Shown here: positions 1 to 13,792 of the stretch, piece by piece
How the letters are laid out: every line of letters begins with the position of its first letter
How positions within the stretch are numbered: the stretch's first letter is position 1
DNA from: Acidobacteriota bacterium
GTDB taxonomy: Bacteria > Acidobacteriota > Terriglobia > Terriglobales > Acidobacteriaceae
DNA: 64,000 nucleotides
NCBI GenBank assembly: GCA_021803035.1
Contig: JAJZME010000074.1
Location: 1 to 64,000 of the forward strand
Direction: 5' to 3'
Notes under the pieces: model-generated
What the model saw: the letters and a program-made list of their open reading frames with translations, nothing else
The model's database searches: none
What the model was told of the DNA's origin: nothing
Made by a program: the position numbers and the translations under genes

Positions 1-44
1 ACGGCGCGGAAGGGCTGGTGTGGCGCGGCGGCTACACTTGAGAG

Positions 45-1268
45 ATGGGCGCTGGGCTGATTCTGGGCATTGAGACCTCGTGCGACGAGACCGCGGCGGC
101 GGTGGTGGAGCGCGGGGCGCGGACGCTTTCGTCGGTGGTGGCTTCGCAGATTCCCACCCATGCGCGCTATGGCGGGGTGGTTCCGGAGCTGGCCAGCCGC
201 GAACATCTGCGGGCCATTGTGCCGGTGATGCGCGAGGCGCTGGCCGTGGCCGGCGTGGCCCTGGACGATGTGGATGCGGTGGCGGTGACGGCGGGGCCGG
301 GACTGGCGGGGGCGCTGCTGGTGGGCATCAGCTATGCCAAGGCGCTGGCGTTTGCGCAGGGGATTCCGCTGATCGCGGTGAATCACCTGGAAGGGCATAT
401 TCACGCGGTGCTGCTGCAGGAGCGGGAAGAACAGCGGGCGGCGGCCCGGGATGGGGAGCCGGCCGAGGCCGGCGCGGAGGCCGAAGAGGTGCTGGCGCTG
501 GTGGTGTCTGGCGGGCACACGCATTTGTATGTGGCGCGGCCGGCGGCGGGGACGTGGAGTTACTCGCTGGTGGGGCGGACGGTGGACGACGCGGCCGGCG
601 AGGCGTATGACAAGGTGGCCAAGCTGCTGGGGCTGGGTTATCCGGGCGGGCCGTGGATCGACACGCTGGCGCGCTATGGGAATCCGCGGGCGGTGCCGTT
701 TTCGTTTGCGCAGATCAAGCCCAAGGCGCACTTGGCGGGCAAGACTCCGCGGACCAAGGCGGCAACGACGGCGCCCATTGCGGAGCTCGATCCGCGCTTT
801 CTGTTTTCCTTTTCCGGGATCAAGACGGCGGTGCTGCGGCATGTGGAAGTGTTTGGCTTGCGGGCGGAAGCACAGGAGCGCGCCCGACGCGTGCTGGCGC
901 ATCCGCGGCCGCCGCAGACGCGCGAAGAGGCGCTGGCGCTTTGCCCGCAGGCAACGCTGGACCTGGTGGCGAGCTTTCAGCACGCGGTGGTGGGCGATCT
1001 GCTGAAGAAGACCTTCGCGGCGCAGCGGGCGGTGGGCGCAAGGCGCATCCTGGTGACGGGCGGCGTGGCTGCCAACCGGGAGCTGCGCGCGCGCTTTGCC
1101 GCGGAGGCCGGGCGGCGCGGCGTGCGGGTTTCGTTTCCCACGCCGGCGCTTTCCACCGACAACGCCGCCATGATTGCCGCAGCGGCCTGGCCGCGGCTGA
1201 GCGCCGGGGAATTTGCGCCGCCGGGACTGACGGCCGAGCCTTCGCTGGCGCTGGGCAGCCGGATGTAG
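45..1268 (+). CDS. tsaD: tRNA N6-adenosine threonylcarbamoyltransferase TsaD
   Basis: TsaD transfers the threonylcarbamoyl group to A37 of ANN-decoding tRNAs, working with TsaB and TsaE in the cytoplasm. The protein starts [20 protein letters not shown], which holds the ASKHA phosphate-binding motif. H114 and H118 in NHLEGH are the family metal ligands. SGGHTHL, the [22 protein letters not shown] segment, [22 protein letters not shown] and STDNAA follow in the usual order. At 407 residues it is longer than the usual ~340 because of a charged Glu/Ala-rich insert at about 126-148 and a basic insert at about 222-249. The ATG has no Shine-Dalgarno site; a TACACT hexamer at 33-38 ends 6 nt before it, so the mRNA may be leaderless. 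It stands alone here; its upstream neighbour is outside the window. Confidence 0.96.
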   Translation: MGAGLILGIETSCDETAAAVVERGARTLSSVVASQIPTHARYGGVVPELASREHLRAIVPVMREALAVAGVALDDVDAVAVTAGPGLAGALLVGISYAKALAFAQGIPLIAVNHLEGHIHAVLLQEREEQRAAARDGEPAEAGAEAEEVLALVVSGGHTHLYVARPAAGTWSYSLVGRTVDDAAGEAYDKVAKLLGLGYPGGPWIDTLARYGNPRAVPFSFAQIKPKAHLAGKTPRTKAATTAPIAELDPRFLFSFSGIKTAVLRHVEVFGLRAEAQERARRVLAHPRPPQTREEALALCPQATLDLVASFQHAVVGDLLKKTFAAQRAVGARRILVTGGVAANRELRARFAAEAGRRGVRVSFPTPALSTDNAAMIAAAAWPRLSAGEFAPPGLTAEPSLALGSRM

Positions 1269-1393
1269 AAGGCTGGCCGGCGCCCGATTCTCCGCCGGAT
1301 CGAATCGGGCGCAATCGCTGCATACATAAGGCGCTCTGTTTTCAGAACGGAGGTATACTTTCTCAACAATCAATCCCATCAGGGAGGCGGTAC

Positions 1394-2623
1394 GTGCGTA
1401 CGAAGCCAGTTTTTTTGCTCTTCCTTATGGGCCTTGCGGTAGCAGTCCAGCCTGTTCAGGCACAAAGCCCTAACGCTCTCCAAAATGCCCGCGCAACCGT
1501 CGTGGTGCCTGACTCCACCATCCAGCGTCTCGCCGACATCGGCATTCGCGCTCATACCAACCATCTGATTCTGGTGCGGCCCAACAAAGGCAAGCCGGTT
1601 CAGCCCAGCGGGCCCAGCGGCATGACACCAGCAACCATGTACTCCGTCTATCTGGGCGTGTCCTACCCCAGTCTGGGCGGCGGGGGGACCATCGCCATCG
1701 TGGATGCATACGACTACCCGACGGCAGAGAGCGACCTGAATGTCTTCTCCAGCCAGTTCGGCTTGCCCGCCTGCACCACGGCCAACGGATGCTTCAAGGT
1801 AGTATACGCAAGCGGCAGAAAACCCAAAGCGAATTGTGGCTGGGGCCAGGAGGCGGCAATCGACATTGAATGGGCTCACGCCATGGCGCCGGACGCCAAG
1901 ATTGTCCTGGTGGAAGCGGCCTCCAGCAGCTTCACCGACCTGTTTGCGGCGGTCGACGTCGCCACCCAGCAGGTAACCACCACCCCCGGCACGGGCAAGA
2001 GCGACAGCAAGGGCGAGGTATCGATGAGCTGGGGCGGCAGCGAGTTTTCCGACGAAACCAACTATGACAGCCACTTCCAAAACGACGGTGTTGTGTACTT
2101 CGGGGCCAGCGGCGACACTGGCGGCGCCACCATCTATCCCAGCGCCTCGCCCTATGTGGTGGCCGCAGGCGGCACAACGCTCAACCTTGGCCCGAGCGGG
2201 AGTTTCATCAGCGAAACGGGCTGGAGCGGCAGCGGAGGAGGACCATCGAAGTACGAAAGTCAGCCGTCGTATCAGAATGGAGTGAACGCGAACACGACGA
2301 AGCGGCTGGTTCCCGATGTTTCCTTCGACGCGGACCCCTACACCGGCGTCTCCGTTTACGATTCGGCCAGGTGCCAGGGAATGGCGGGCTGGCTGGTTTT
2401 CGGCGGCACCAGCGTGTCGGCGCCTTCACTGGCGGGCATCATCAACCGGGCAATGTCATTCGAGAGCAGCTCCGCGGACGAGCTCTCCACCATGTACATC
2501 AACCGCACCAACTCCAATGACTTTTACGACGTTACATCGGGCAAGGCGGGCAGCTATACCGCCGGGCCAGGATGGGATTTTGTAACCGGAATTGGCTCAT
2601 CGCGCGGTACGAACGGAAAATGA
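1394..2623 (+). CDS. Secreted S53 (sedolisin-like) serine-carboxyl peptidase
   Basis: This is a predicted exported acid peptidase of 409 residues. The GTG start is chosen because AGGGAGG lies at 1381-1387, 6 nt upstream, and the next residues form a signal peptide (RTKP, a hydrophobic stretch, then VQAQ). The sedolisin catalytic set is present: E153 and D157 (E-x3-D in GQEAAIDIEW), D241 in GASGDTG and S340 in FGGTSVSAP. The C-terminal GWDFVTGIG matches the calcium-site region of the family. Classical sedolisins carry a propeptide of about 170-190 residues. Here the catalytic fold begins near residue 80, so the pro-region is missing or very short. It shares a bidirectional terminator with nifJ. 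Substrate is unknown. Confidence 0.88.
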   Translation: MRTKPVFLLFLMGLAVAVQPVQAQSPNALQNARATVVVPDSTIQRLADIGIRAHTNHLILVRPNKGKPVQPSGPSGMTPATMYSVYLGVSYPSLGGGGTIAIVDAYDYPTAESDLNVFSSQFGLPACTTANGCFKVVYASGRKPKANCGWGQEAAIDIEWAHAMAPDAKIVLVEAASSSFTDLFAAVDVATQQVTTTPGTGKSDSKGEVSMSWGGSEFSDETNYDSHFQNDGVVYFGASGDTGGATIYPSASPYVVAAGGTTLNLGPSGSFISETGWSGSGGGPSKYESQPSYQNGVNANTTKRLVPDVSFDADPYTGVSVYDSARCQGMAGWLVFGGTSVSAPSLAGIINRAMSFESSSADELSTMYINRTNSNDFYDVTSGKAGSYTAGPGWDFVTGIGSSRGTNGK

Positions 2624-2690
2624 ACAGACCGGAGCGCAACACGGGCCATGAACGGCCGGTCCGCATGTGGCGGCTGCGCTGAGCGTTTAA

Positions 2691-2727
2691 GCAAAAAGCG
2701 CGGACCTTTGGGTCCGCGCTTGCTTTT
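2691..2727. terminator. Bidirectional intrinsic terminator between the S53 peptidase and nifJ
   Basis: A perfect 10-bp stem (AGCGCGGACC at 2697-2706 and GGTCCGCGCT at 2711-2720) encloses a TTTG loop. It has an A tract on the left (2693-2697) and TGCTTTT on the right, so a U-run follows the hairpin on either strand. It lies between the convergent stop codons at 2623 and 2750. Confidence 0.88.
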
Positions 2728-2749
2728 CAGTTGGGTTGCCGGTGGCGGC

Positions 2750-7453
<4,704 letters not shown>

Positions 7454-7864
7454 AGATTCTTCTCCATCGATCCGGTTCTTCTCTGCAATCTCTAATCTCT
7501 ATCTTCGCTCAGCATGGAGGCCGTCCGGCCCTTTTGAGCGAAGCACTTTTCAATCTCTCAGGCACTGCTTCCACCAGACCCTAACCTGCGCGCTGAAGCG
7601 CCCATGGTGTGTGCTCTGCTTGTTGGAGGCCGAAACCGGCCAGCAAGGCGTCCTGGGGGAAGAGCTGCCCGGGGGAAACGGTCCAACTATAAGTATGCAC
7701 CCGCCTGTGGGGACGATATCTCAGGAGGTGAGACCTCCGGGCGACGGGCCGCCAGCCGGCGCCGTGGCGAGCGGCGGGTATCTGTCTCTCCGGCTAACTA
7801 TCAAAGAATCAGTTACATGCTATCTCGCGTGCCGGTCTGCCCGCCAACGCCGTGTGGTCTTACC
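7454..7864 (-). promoter_or_regulatory. 411-nt structured leader/intergenic region upstream of nifJ
   Basis: No convincing gene lies between clc (stop at 7865) and nifJ (start at 7453). A perfect 9-bp inverted repeat, CTTCGCTCA (7503-7511) and TGAGCGAAG (7535-7543), encloses a second small GGCC/GGCC hairpin. A further hairpin (GGAGGT, GAG loop, ACCTCC) lies at about 7723-7737. These would fold in the nifJ 5' untranslated RNA, the larger one about 50-90 nt before the start codon. I could not match the region to a known riboswitch. Confidence 0.45.
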
Positions 7865-9694
7865 TCAACGGCTTCGCGCGGATCTGCCCAGCAAGGGTCC
7901 CCGGCTTGGCTCGCCATCTTCTTCCGTCAACAGCCAGCGGCGCAACTGCAGGATATCGTTGGCACGGACAATCCCGATGGGCCGCAGGTCCCGCGCCGAC
8001 TTCACCACCACCACGTTCTCCACGTTCTTCAGCAGCATCCTGCGATGCACCCGATCCACCGCCTCGCCGGGGGACGCCAGGACGTAATCCTGATGCATCA
8101 GTTCCTTCATGGTGAAGTGATGGTCGGGCGGTTCAGTGCGCATCAGGTCATGCGCCTCGACAATTCCAGTGAGATTTCCATCGCCATCCACGATGGGGAT
8201 GAAGTCCAATTGCTCCGGAGGCAACTTTTGAAGCACGGAGCGCAGCTCCTCGCCGCCCTGGAGTACCTGGAACTCGCTGCGCATGACCTGGTCGATGCGC
8301 GCCCGCATCAGCACCGGAACCCAGTAATCCTGGAGCACAATCAGGCCGCGTTTCACCAGCTTGACGGTCATGATGGAATCGCGGCTGAAGAGCCGGACCA
8401 CGCCGTCCGCGATCATGACGCACACGATCAGCGGCAGCAGGGCGTTGGGATCGTGGCTCAGTTCGAACAGGAACACGATGCTGGTGAAGGGGGCGCGCGC
8501 GATACAGCCAAAAACGCCCGCCATTGCCACCAGCGCGTAGAGCCCCGGATTGCTGACCAGGTGCGGGAAAATGTGTCTGCAGCCCATGGCAAATGCCGCG
8601 CCCAGCCCGCCGCCGACCACGAGCGATGGCGCAAACACGCCCCCCGTGGTGCCGGAGCCCAGCGAGATCACCAGCGCCCAGAATTTGGCGAATCCGATCC
8701 AGAGCAGGCTGCCGGGGGTGTACCGGTCATTGAGCATATTGCGGATCGTGTCATAGCTGGTGCCGAAGACCTGCGGGCAGAAATAGCCGATCACGCCCAG
8801 AATGAGCGCTCCGATTACCGGTGACCAGATCGCTGCTTTGGGAATCGGCAGCCGGTCGAAGAAATCTTCAAGCCAGGAGAGCGATCGGATCATGGCAATG
8901 CCGACCACGCCCGTCAAGACGCCGAGCAGTGCAAACAACCACAGTTCGCTGGTGCTTGTGATCCTGTATGGCGGAGTGGGAAACAGCGGCGCCCATCCGA
9001 CAAAGAAGATGCGCACCGCGGTGGCCGCGGCCGAGGCCAGCGCCACGGGAATGAAAGAGCGCGCGCGCAGCTCAAAGAGCAGCAGTTCCACCGCGACCAG
9101 AATTCCGGCCAGCGGCGCGGTAAATGTTGCCGCCATGCCCGCCGCCGCGCCGGCAGCAAGCAAGACCCGCCGGTAGTAGGGACTCAACCCCAATGCCTGC
9201 CCCAGCAGCGAACCGCAAGCACCGCCGGTCTGGATGATGGGGCCCTCGGCGCCAAACGGGCCTCCGGTGCCGATGGCCAGCGCGGTCGCCAGCGGCTTCA
9301 GAATCGCCACGCGGAAGCGCATGCGGCTCTGCCCGAACAGCACCGCTTCCATCGCCTCGGGAATGCCGTGGCCTTTCAGGGTGGGCTCGAAAAAGTAGAT
9401 CAGCAGCCCGACCACGAGCCCGCCGGCAGCCGGGATCAATATGACCCAAAAACCCACATGATTGTGCGTGGGATAGCTGATGGCGAACGAAAAGCGGCCA
9501 TAGAAGAAGAGGTTCGTGAAGAAATAGATCAGCTCCAGCAGTCCCTGCGCCACCAATCCGCCGATGACGCCCACGAGCAGGGCGTAGCCGCAGATTTTGA
9601 CTACCTGGGGCTCCAGCGCGACGCCGAATTGTTGATTGCCGCCGGGCGCCGGCTCCTGTCCATTGCCGGCCTCGGGAGTTGTATGTTTAGCCAT
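7865..9694 (-). CDS. ClC-family anion channel/antiporter with C-terminal CBS pair
   Basis: This integral membrane protein moves anions (chloride or a relative) across the inner membrane. The ClC signatures are recognisable: GHGIPEA at 109-115 in place of the canonical GSGIP, GAEGP at 149-153 with the gating glutamate E151, and SGTTGGVFAPSLVVGGG. About 11 hydrophobic segments precede two CBS domains in the last ~150 residues (VMRSEFQVLQGG and MKELMHQDYVLASPGEAVDRVHRR regions), which usually bind adenine nucleotides. The second of two tandem ATGs was chosen, 5 nt after GGGGAG. It lies 33 nt downstream of a second ClC gene, probably in one operon with marR. His replaces the central Ser that coordinates chloride, so ion selectivity cannot be assumed. 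Confidence 0.9.
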   Translation of the reverse strand: MAKHTTPEAGNGQEPAPGGNQQFGVALEPQVVKICGYALLVGVIGGLVAQGLLELIYFFTNLFFYGRFSFAISYPTHNHVGFWVILIPAAGGLVVGLLIYFFEPTLKGHGIPEAMEAVLFGQSRMRFRVAILKPLATALAIGTGGPFGAEGPIIQTGGACGSLLGQALGLSPYYRRVLLAAGAAAGMAATFTAPLAGILVAVELLLFELRARSFIPVALASAAATAVRIFFVGWAPLFPTPPYRITSTSELWLFALLGVLTGVVGIAMIRSLSWLEDFFDRLPIPKAAIWSPVIGALILGVIGYFCPQVFGTSYDTIRNMLNDRYTPGSLLWIGFAKFWALVISLGSGTTGGVFAPSLVVGGGLGAAFAMGCRHIFPHLVSNPGLYALVAMAGVFGCIARAPFTSIVFLFELSHDPNALLPLIVCVMIADGVVRLFSRDSIMTVKLVKRGLIVLQDYWVPVLMRARIDQVMRSEFQVLQGGEELRSVLQKLPPEQLDFIPIVDGDGNLTGIVEAHDLMRTEPPDHHFTMKELMHQDYVLASPGEAVDRVHRRMLLKNVENVVVVKSARDLRPIGIVRANDILQLRRWLLTEEDGEPSRGPLLGRSARSR

Positions 9695-9727
9695 CATGAC
9701 TCCCCATTGCTTCAGGTCTTCTCGACC

Positions 9728-11533
9728 TCACGCCGGGCTCGGCACCGCCAGTTCGTCTTCGCTGACAGGTTCGAGATGCGGCTGAAGAAGCGTTTGCAGC
9801 ACATCGGTCCTGGTCAAAATTCCCACCACCTTGTGTTTGTCTTCCACCACCAGCAGAGTGGGCTCACCGTCTTCGCGCAGCAGCAGGCGCAGCGCTTCGG
9901 CCAAATCCGTTTGCGGAGATATGCCGCCGGGATGCGGCTGCGTAATGTCGCGCACCGTCAGGGTGTTCCACTTCTCCGGCGGGACATGGCTCAAGGACCA
10001 AACACTGCATGTGCCGACGAGCCGGGCGCCATCGAAGACAGGAAAGACTTCATGGCGGGTATGCGGCGAGAGCATCGCCGCAAACTCCCGCAGGCGGAGA
10101 GAAACTGGCGCGAAGAGCACCTCGGTCTGCATCACGTCGCGCACCGCAATTCCCTTGAGGGCATGCGCCTTTACGGCCTCATGGAGACGCTGATCGCCCG
10201 AGGCCGAGGCATCGCCTGAAACCGCGTACGCAACGGCAGCACCGATGAGGCTGGGAATGATGAATGCGTGGCCGCCGGTGGCTTCGGCCACAAAGACCAC
10301 GGCCGCCAAGGGAGTCTTGTATCCCGCGGCGATGAAGGAGGCCATGCCCACAGCCGCATAGAGCGCCAGCGACGGGCTATGCGCCACGGACTGCGCAAAG
10401 GCAACGCCGAACGACCCGCCGGTCAGGAACAGCGGCACGAACATCGCACTGACGCCGCCGGCGCCGAGCGTGAAGAGCGTCGCCGCCAGCTTCAAGACGC
10501 CGAAGAGAACCAGCTCCGTGGAACTGTGCGGATGCTGCAGGATCAGTCCCACCGCCTCGTAGTTCGGTCCAAGGGGAGTCAAGGGCCCGTTGTAAAAATG
10601 AACGAACGTCCATCCGCACAAGGCCGTGAGCAGGCCGCCAATGGCGAACTTGACCCAGTGCGGCGCGCGCGCATGCACGCAGAAGGCGCGCACGCGACGG
10701 AAGGTGGTGACAAACGCCATGCTCACCAGGCCGATCGCCAGGCCGAGCAGCGCGCACCAGAGCAGGTCGCGGCGCGTAAACGACGGCTCCGCGGCGAAGT
10801 TGAAGAGCGGGGCGCTGCCGAGGAATGAGCTGAGGGTCATGAACGACACCACCGAGGCGATCAGCGAGGGCAGCAGGGCCTCGTGCGCCAGATCGTCCTT
10901 GTACGGCATCTCCAGCGCGAAGACGATGCCGGTGAGCGGCGCGCGAAAGACAGCCGACATGCCCGCAGCCGCGCCGCAGATCAACAGGATGCGCCGGTCG
11001 CGCGCATCCAGACGGAATCGCCCGGCGCTTCGGAACCGCTTCCACAGCCACGAGCCGATGGCGCCGCCGCTATAAATGCCCGGTCCTTCGAGCGCCGCGC
11101 TGCCGCCAAAGCCCACGGTGGCGATGGCCGCCAGCAGCTTAGGCAGAAACGGCCGCATGTTCACGTCGCCCTGGTGCTCGTGATAGGAGCGGATGATTTC
11201 TTCCGTAGAGTGCTCGTTCGGGTCGGGAGTAAAGTGCTGCATGATCAGGCCGGCCGCCGCGCAGCCCATCAGCAGTCCCGGCACCATGGCCCAGTGATGG
11301 CGCAGATAGAAGCCCAGGATGGCCGGCCACATGCGGTCCAGGATGATGATTACAATCGCCGTGGTGATCAGCCCCGTGACCACTCCGACGAGGGGGGCAA
11401 TCACCAGCCACTTGCGCAGATCGCGCGCGTAGATCGCGGACAGGTCTTCGCGCACCAGCGACGTATACTTGCGCAGCAGACGATGGCGGAAAATGCCGCC
11501 CTCTTGTTGAACTTTCCGGTTGTTTGCATTCAT
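9728..11533 (-). CDS. Second ClC-family anion transporter with CBS domains
   Basis: A 601-residue ClC homologue distinct from its neighbour. It keeps ALEGPGIYSGG with gate glutamate E149, GAAAGMSAVFRAPLTGIVFALE and the GAGGVSAMFVPLFLTGG selectivity helix. The GSGIP-type loop is not recognisable: residues 107-122 there are charged and His-rich (EHSTEEIIRSYHEHQG). Two CBS domains form the C-terminus (IAVRDVMQTEVLFAP and LTVRDITQPHPGGISP regions). A long basic, soluble N-terminus of about 40 residues precedes the first membrane segment. It follows marR by 78 nt and precedes the other ClC gene, so both may be controlled by that regulator. A heterodimeric pair is possible because ClC proteins are dimers, but this is inference. 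Confidence 0.86.
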   Translation of the reverse strand: MNANNRKVQQEGGIFRHRLLRKYTSLVREDLSAIYARDLRKWLVIAPLVGVVTGLITTAIVIIILDRMWPAILGFYLRHHWAMVPGLLMGCAAAGLIMQHFTPDPNEHSTEEIIRSYHEHQGDVNMRPFLPKLLAAIATVGFGGSAALEGPGIYSGGAIGSWLWKRFRSAGRFRLDARDRRILLICGAAAGMSAVFRAPLTGIVFALEMPYKDDLAHEALLPSLIASVVSFMTLSSFLGSAPLFNFAAEPSFTRRDLLWCALLGLAIGLVSMAFVTTFRRVRAFCVHARAPHWVKFAIGGLLTALCGWTFVHFYNGPLTPLGPNYEAVGLILQHPHSSTELVLFGVLKLAATLFTLGAGGVSAMFVPLFLTGGSFGVAFAQSVAHSPSLALYAAVGMASFIAAGYKTPLAAVVFVAEATGGHAFIIPSLIGAAVAYAVSGDASASGDQRLHEAVKAHALKGIAVRDVMQTEVLFAPVSLRLREFAAMLSPHTRHEVFPVFDGARLVGTCSVWSLSHVPPEKWNTLTVRDITQPHPGGISPQTDLAEALRLLLREDGEPTLLVVEDKHKVVGILTRTDVLQTLLQPHLEPVSEDELAVPSPA

Positions 11534-11611
11534 CGGTGTTTCCGGCAGGGCTCCTGAATATGTGGATCCATGCAGGCGCCGTACAAGGGCGCAATTGCAG
11601 GCCTTCCGCGC

Positions 11612-12019
11612 TCAGAATTGCTGGCGCAGGCGCTTCACTTCCTCGTGATGGAGCAGGGAAAGCTTCCTGAGAATCTCTTCGCCTCGCTCCGTCAGCGAAA
11701 CCACCACCACCCGCCGGTCCGTTGCGTCTTCGGCGCGCTGCACCAGGCCGCTCTGCACGGCGCGGTCCACCAGCCCCACCACGGAGTTGTGCTTCTCCTG
11801 CAAAAACTCCGCGATCTCGGAGATGCTGGCCTTGCCGGCGCCTGTAAAGCCGGCAATGCCAAGCATCATCTGGTGCTGTTGCGGCGTGATGCCGCAGGCG
11901 CGGGCCGCATCCTCGCTGAAGCGCAAAAACCTGCGCAGCTTGTGGCGGAAATCCGCCAGTTCCCGGAACATCTCTTTGTCTCTGGAGTTCATGGTTCGCA
12001 TTTCTCGGGCAGGCGCCAT
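11612..12019 (-). CDS. MarR-family transcriptional regulator
   Basis: A 135-residue winged-helix regulator. The recognition region runs through ITPQQHQMMLGIAG, ISEIAEFLQEKHNSVVGLVDRA and the wing DATDRRVVVVSLTERGEEIL, all typical of MarR proteins, with dimerising helices at both ends. Several in-frame ATGs exist; the one at 11992 (MNSRDKEMF) would shorten it by nine residues, and neither has a clear Shine-Dalgarno site. It is divergent from the ABM-domain gene and upstream of the two clc genes. A 15-bp palindrome in the divergent region is a natural operator candidate. The ligand is unknown; phenolics or other small organics are usual for the family. Confidence 0.88.
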   Translation of the reverse strand: MAPAREMRTMNSRDKEMFRELADFRHKLRRFLRFSEDAARACGITPQQHQMMLGIAGFTGAGKASISEIAEFLQEKHNSVVGLVDRAVQSGLVQRAEDATDRRVVVVSLTERGEEILRKLSLLHHEEVKRLRQQF

Positions 12020-12058
12020 CGCTCAGGGCGGCGCTTTCCGGCATTCATTATATCCTGA

Positions 12059-12073
12059 TGCGATAGAATCGCA
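12059..12073. promoter_or_regulatory. Palindrome in the marR/ABM divergent promoter, candidate MarR operator
   Basis: TGCGAT, AGA, ATCGCA is a perfect 6-bp inverted repeat with a 3-bp spacer, 39 bp upstream of the marR start. TAGAAT, a possible -10 element, lies inside it at 12064-12069. MarR proteins bind palindromes of about this size, but binding is not shown. Confidence 0.45.
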
Positions 12074-12182
12074 GAGCGATGCAAATTTGGCATTTTCCGG
12101 CGGCAAGCCCCTTCAGCCGGATCAAGCCCGGGGCTTACGGACGCTGCGCTACCATGAAAGAAAAGGGAAACGAGGCTCGAGT

Positions 12183-12479
12183 ATGTTTGTGGTGGTATGG
12201 CAGTTTGAGATCGCCGAGGAAAAGATTGCCGCTTTCGAGGCTGCCTATGGGGCGGACGGCTCCTGGGCGCAACTGTTCCGGACTTCGCCCAAGTACCTGG
12301 GCACGGAGCTGCTGCGCGACGCCTACGTTCCCGGCGCCTACCTCACCATCGACCGCTGGGCCAGCGAGGACGATTTTCGCGCCTTTCGCAAGGAGCACGA
12401 CCGGGAGTATGAGGCACTGGACCGCTCCTGCGACGACCTGACCGGGCGGGAAACGCGCATTGGGGCGTATACCGTATAA
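12183..12479 (+). CDS. Small antibiotic-biosynthesis-monooxygenase (ABM) fold protein
   Basis: A 98-residue protein starting [20 protein letters not shown]. The alternating hydrophobic strand at the N-terminus, the helix with [47 protein letters not shown] and the short length fit the dimeric alpha/beta-barrel ABM family. The closing helix with [12 protein letters not shown] is also typical. Members include quinol monooxygenases, heme-degrading enzymes and proteins without a known reaction, so no activity is assigned. GAGG at 12172-12175 lies 7 nt before the ATG. It faces marR, which may regulate it. Confidence 0.72.
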   Translation: MFVVVWQFEIAEEKIAAFEAAYGADGSWAQLFRTSPKYLGTELLRDAYVPGAYLTIDRWASEDDFRAFRKEHDREYEALDRSCDDLTGRETRIGAYTV

Positions 12480-12619
12480 CACCCGCGCCATCTGAGGCGC
12501 GGCGGCGGCGGTGCGGCTATTGGAGGGCGGAAGGTTCCGGGATGCCAGAGCAGCAGGGCGCGCCTCAACTTTTCCCTTTTTTTCGCTTTTTCTACTATTC
12601 ATCGCCTGTCCCATCCTGC

Positions 12620-12625
12620 TACAAT
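12620..12625 (+). promoter_or_regulatory. Candidate -10 element of the recA promoter
   Basis: TACAAT lies 90 nt upstream of the recA start in an otherwise gene-free 236-nt gap. The hexamer 17-18 nt upstream (ATTCAT/TATTCA) is a poor -35, so the call is tentative. I found no clear LexA-type palindrome. Confidence 0.35.
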
Positions 12626-12715
12626 CCGACTCGAATCCAATGCAAGCCTGCGCCGTTTCCTGGAACGAAAAAGCCGAGATGCGCCGGGCAATTTCTTTAT
12701 TTTGAAGGAGCCACC

Positions 12716-13792
12716 ATGGCCATCGCCGACGACCGCGCCAAAGCTGTAGAACTAGCCCTTGCACAGATTGAAAAGCAGTTTGGCAAGGGATCGATTGTCC
12801 GCCTCGGCTCACGGGAGGCGATCCTGCCCATTGCGGTCATCTCCACCGGGTCGATCAGCTTCGACGCGGCGCTGGGGGTGGGCGGCATTCCGCGCGGCCG
12901 CGTTACTGAGGTCTTCGGGCCGGAGTCGTCGGGCAAAACCACCATTACTCTTCAGGTGATCGCGGAAGCGCAGCGGCTGGGCGGGATGGCGGCCTTCGTC
13001 GACGCCGAGCACGCGCTGGACCCGGGTTACGCCAAAAAACTCGGGGTGGACACCGACAACCTGCTGGTTTCACAGCCTGATAGCGGCGAGCAGGCCCTAG
13101 AGATTACCGAGGCGCTGGTGCGCTCGGGCGCCATTGACGTGCTGGTGGTCGACTCGGTGGCGGCGCTGGTTCCCAAGGCCGAGCTGGACGGGGAAATGGG
13201 CGACTCGCACGTCGGCCTACAGGCGCGGCTGATGTCGCAGGCGCTGCGCAAACTCACGGGCACGGTCTCGAAATCGCGCACCGCCCTGATCTTCATCAAC
13301 CAGATCCGGGAGAAGATCGGCGTCATGTTCGGCAATCCGGAAACCACCACCGGCGGCCGCGCCCTCAAGTTCTACTCCTCGGTGCGCATTGATATCCGCC
13401 GCATTGCCGCCGTGAAGGAAGGCGACCAGGTGGTCGGTTCGCGCACCAAGGTCAAGATCGTGAAGAACAAAGTGGCCGCGCCCTTCCGCGAAGCCGAGTT
13501 CGACATTCTTTACGGCGAAGGCATCAGCCGCGAAGGCGACGTGCTGGATCTGGCCGTAACCCATAACATCGTGGAAAAGTCCGGAGCGTGGTACAGCTAT
13601 GACGGCGAGCGCATCGGCCAGGGCCGCGAAAACACCCGCAGCTTCCTCAAGGAACACCGGGATGTCTTCGCCAAGATGGATGGCGAGCTGCGCAAGAAGC
13701 TGAATATCGGCGCCGCGAAGGTTGAGGTGCCGGAGGTGCCCGCCGCCGGCCCGGCAGAGGCCAAGGAGGCTGTCCGCAGCCGCAGAGGGTAA
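12716..13792 (+). CDS. recA: Recombinase RecA
   Basis: RecA is the ATP-dependent strand-exchange protein and LexA coprotease of homologous recombination. The 358-residue product has Walker [10 protein letters not shown] (68-76), the Walker B strand [21 protein letters not shown], the L2-adjacent [46 protein letters not shown] block and a short acidic/Ala-Pro C-terminal tail. The start is the ATG preceded by GAAGGAG at 12704-12710 with 5 nt spacing. A possible promoter is noted upstream. No recX follows: the next gene is a glycosyltransferase 225 nt downstream. Confidence 0.98.
   Translation: MAIADDRAKAVELALAQIEKQFGKGSIVRLGSREAILPIAVISTGSISFDAALGVGGIPRGRVTEVFGPESSGKTTITLQVIAEAQRLGGMAAFVDAEHALDPGYAKKLGVDTDNLLVSQPDSGEQALEITEALVRSGAIDVLVVDSVAALVPKAELDGEMGDSHVGLQARLMSQALRKLTGTVSKSRTALIFINQIREKIGVMFGNPETTTGGRALKFYSSVRIDIRRIAAVKEGDQVVGSRTKVKIVKNKVAAPFREAEFDILYGEGISREGDVLDLAVTHNIVEKSGAWYSYDGERIGQGRENTRSFLKEHRDVFAKMDGELRKKLNIGAAKVEVPEVPAAGPAEAKEAVRSRRG

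Noticed and set aside
7454-7864. TPP riboswitch upstream of nifJ (CTGAGA-like hexamer on the minus strand)
   Set aside because: The rest of the thi-box consensus is missing and the hexamer alone is common.
9695-9727. Fluoride riboswitch controlling the ClC genes
   Set aside because: The 33-nt gap is too short, and neither it nor the region before the first clc gene has the crcB motif.
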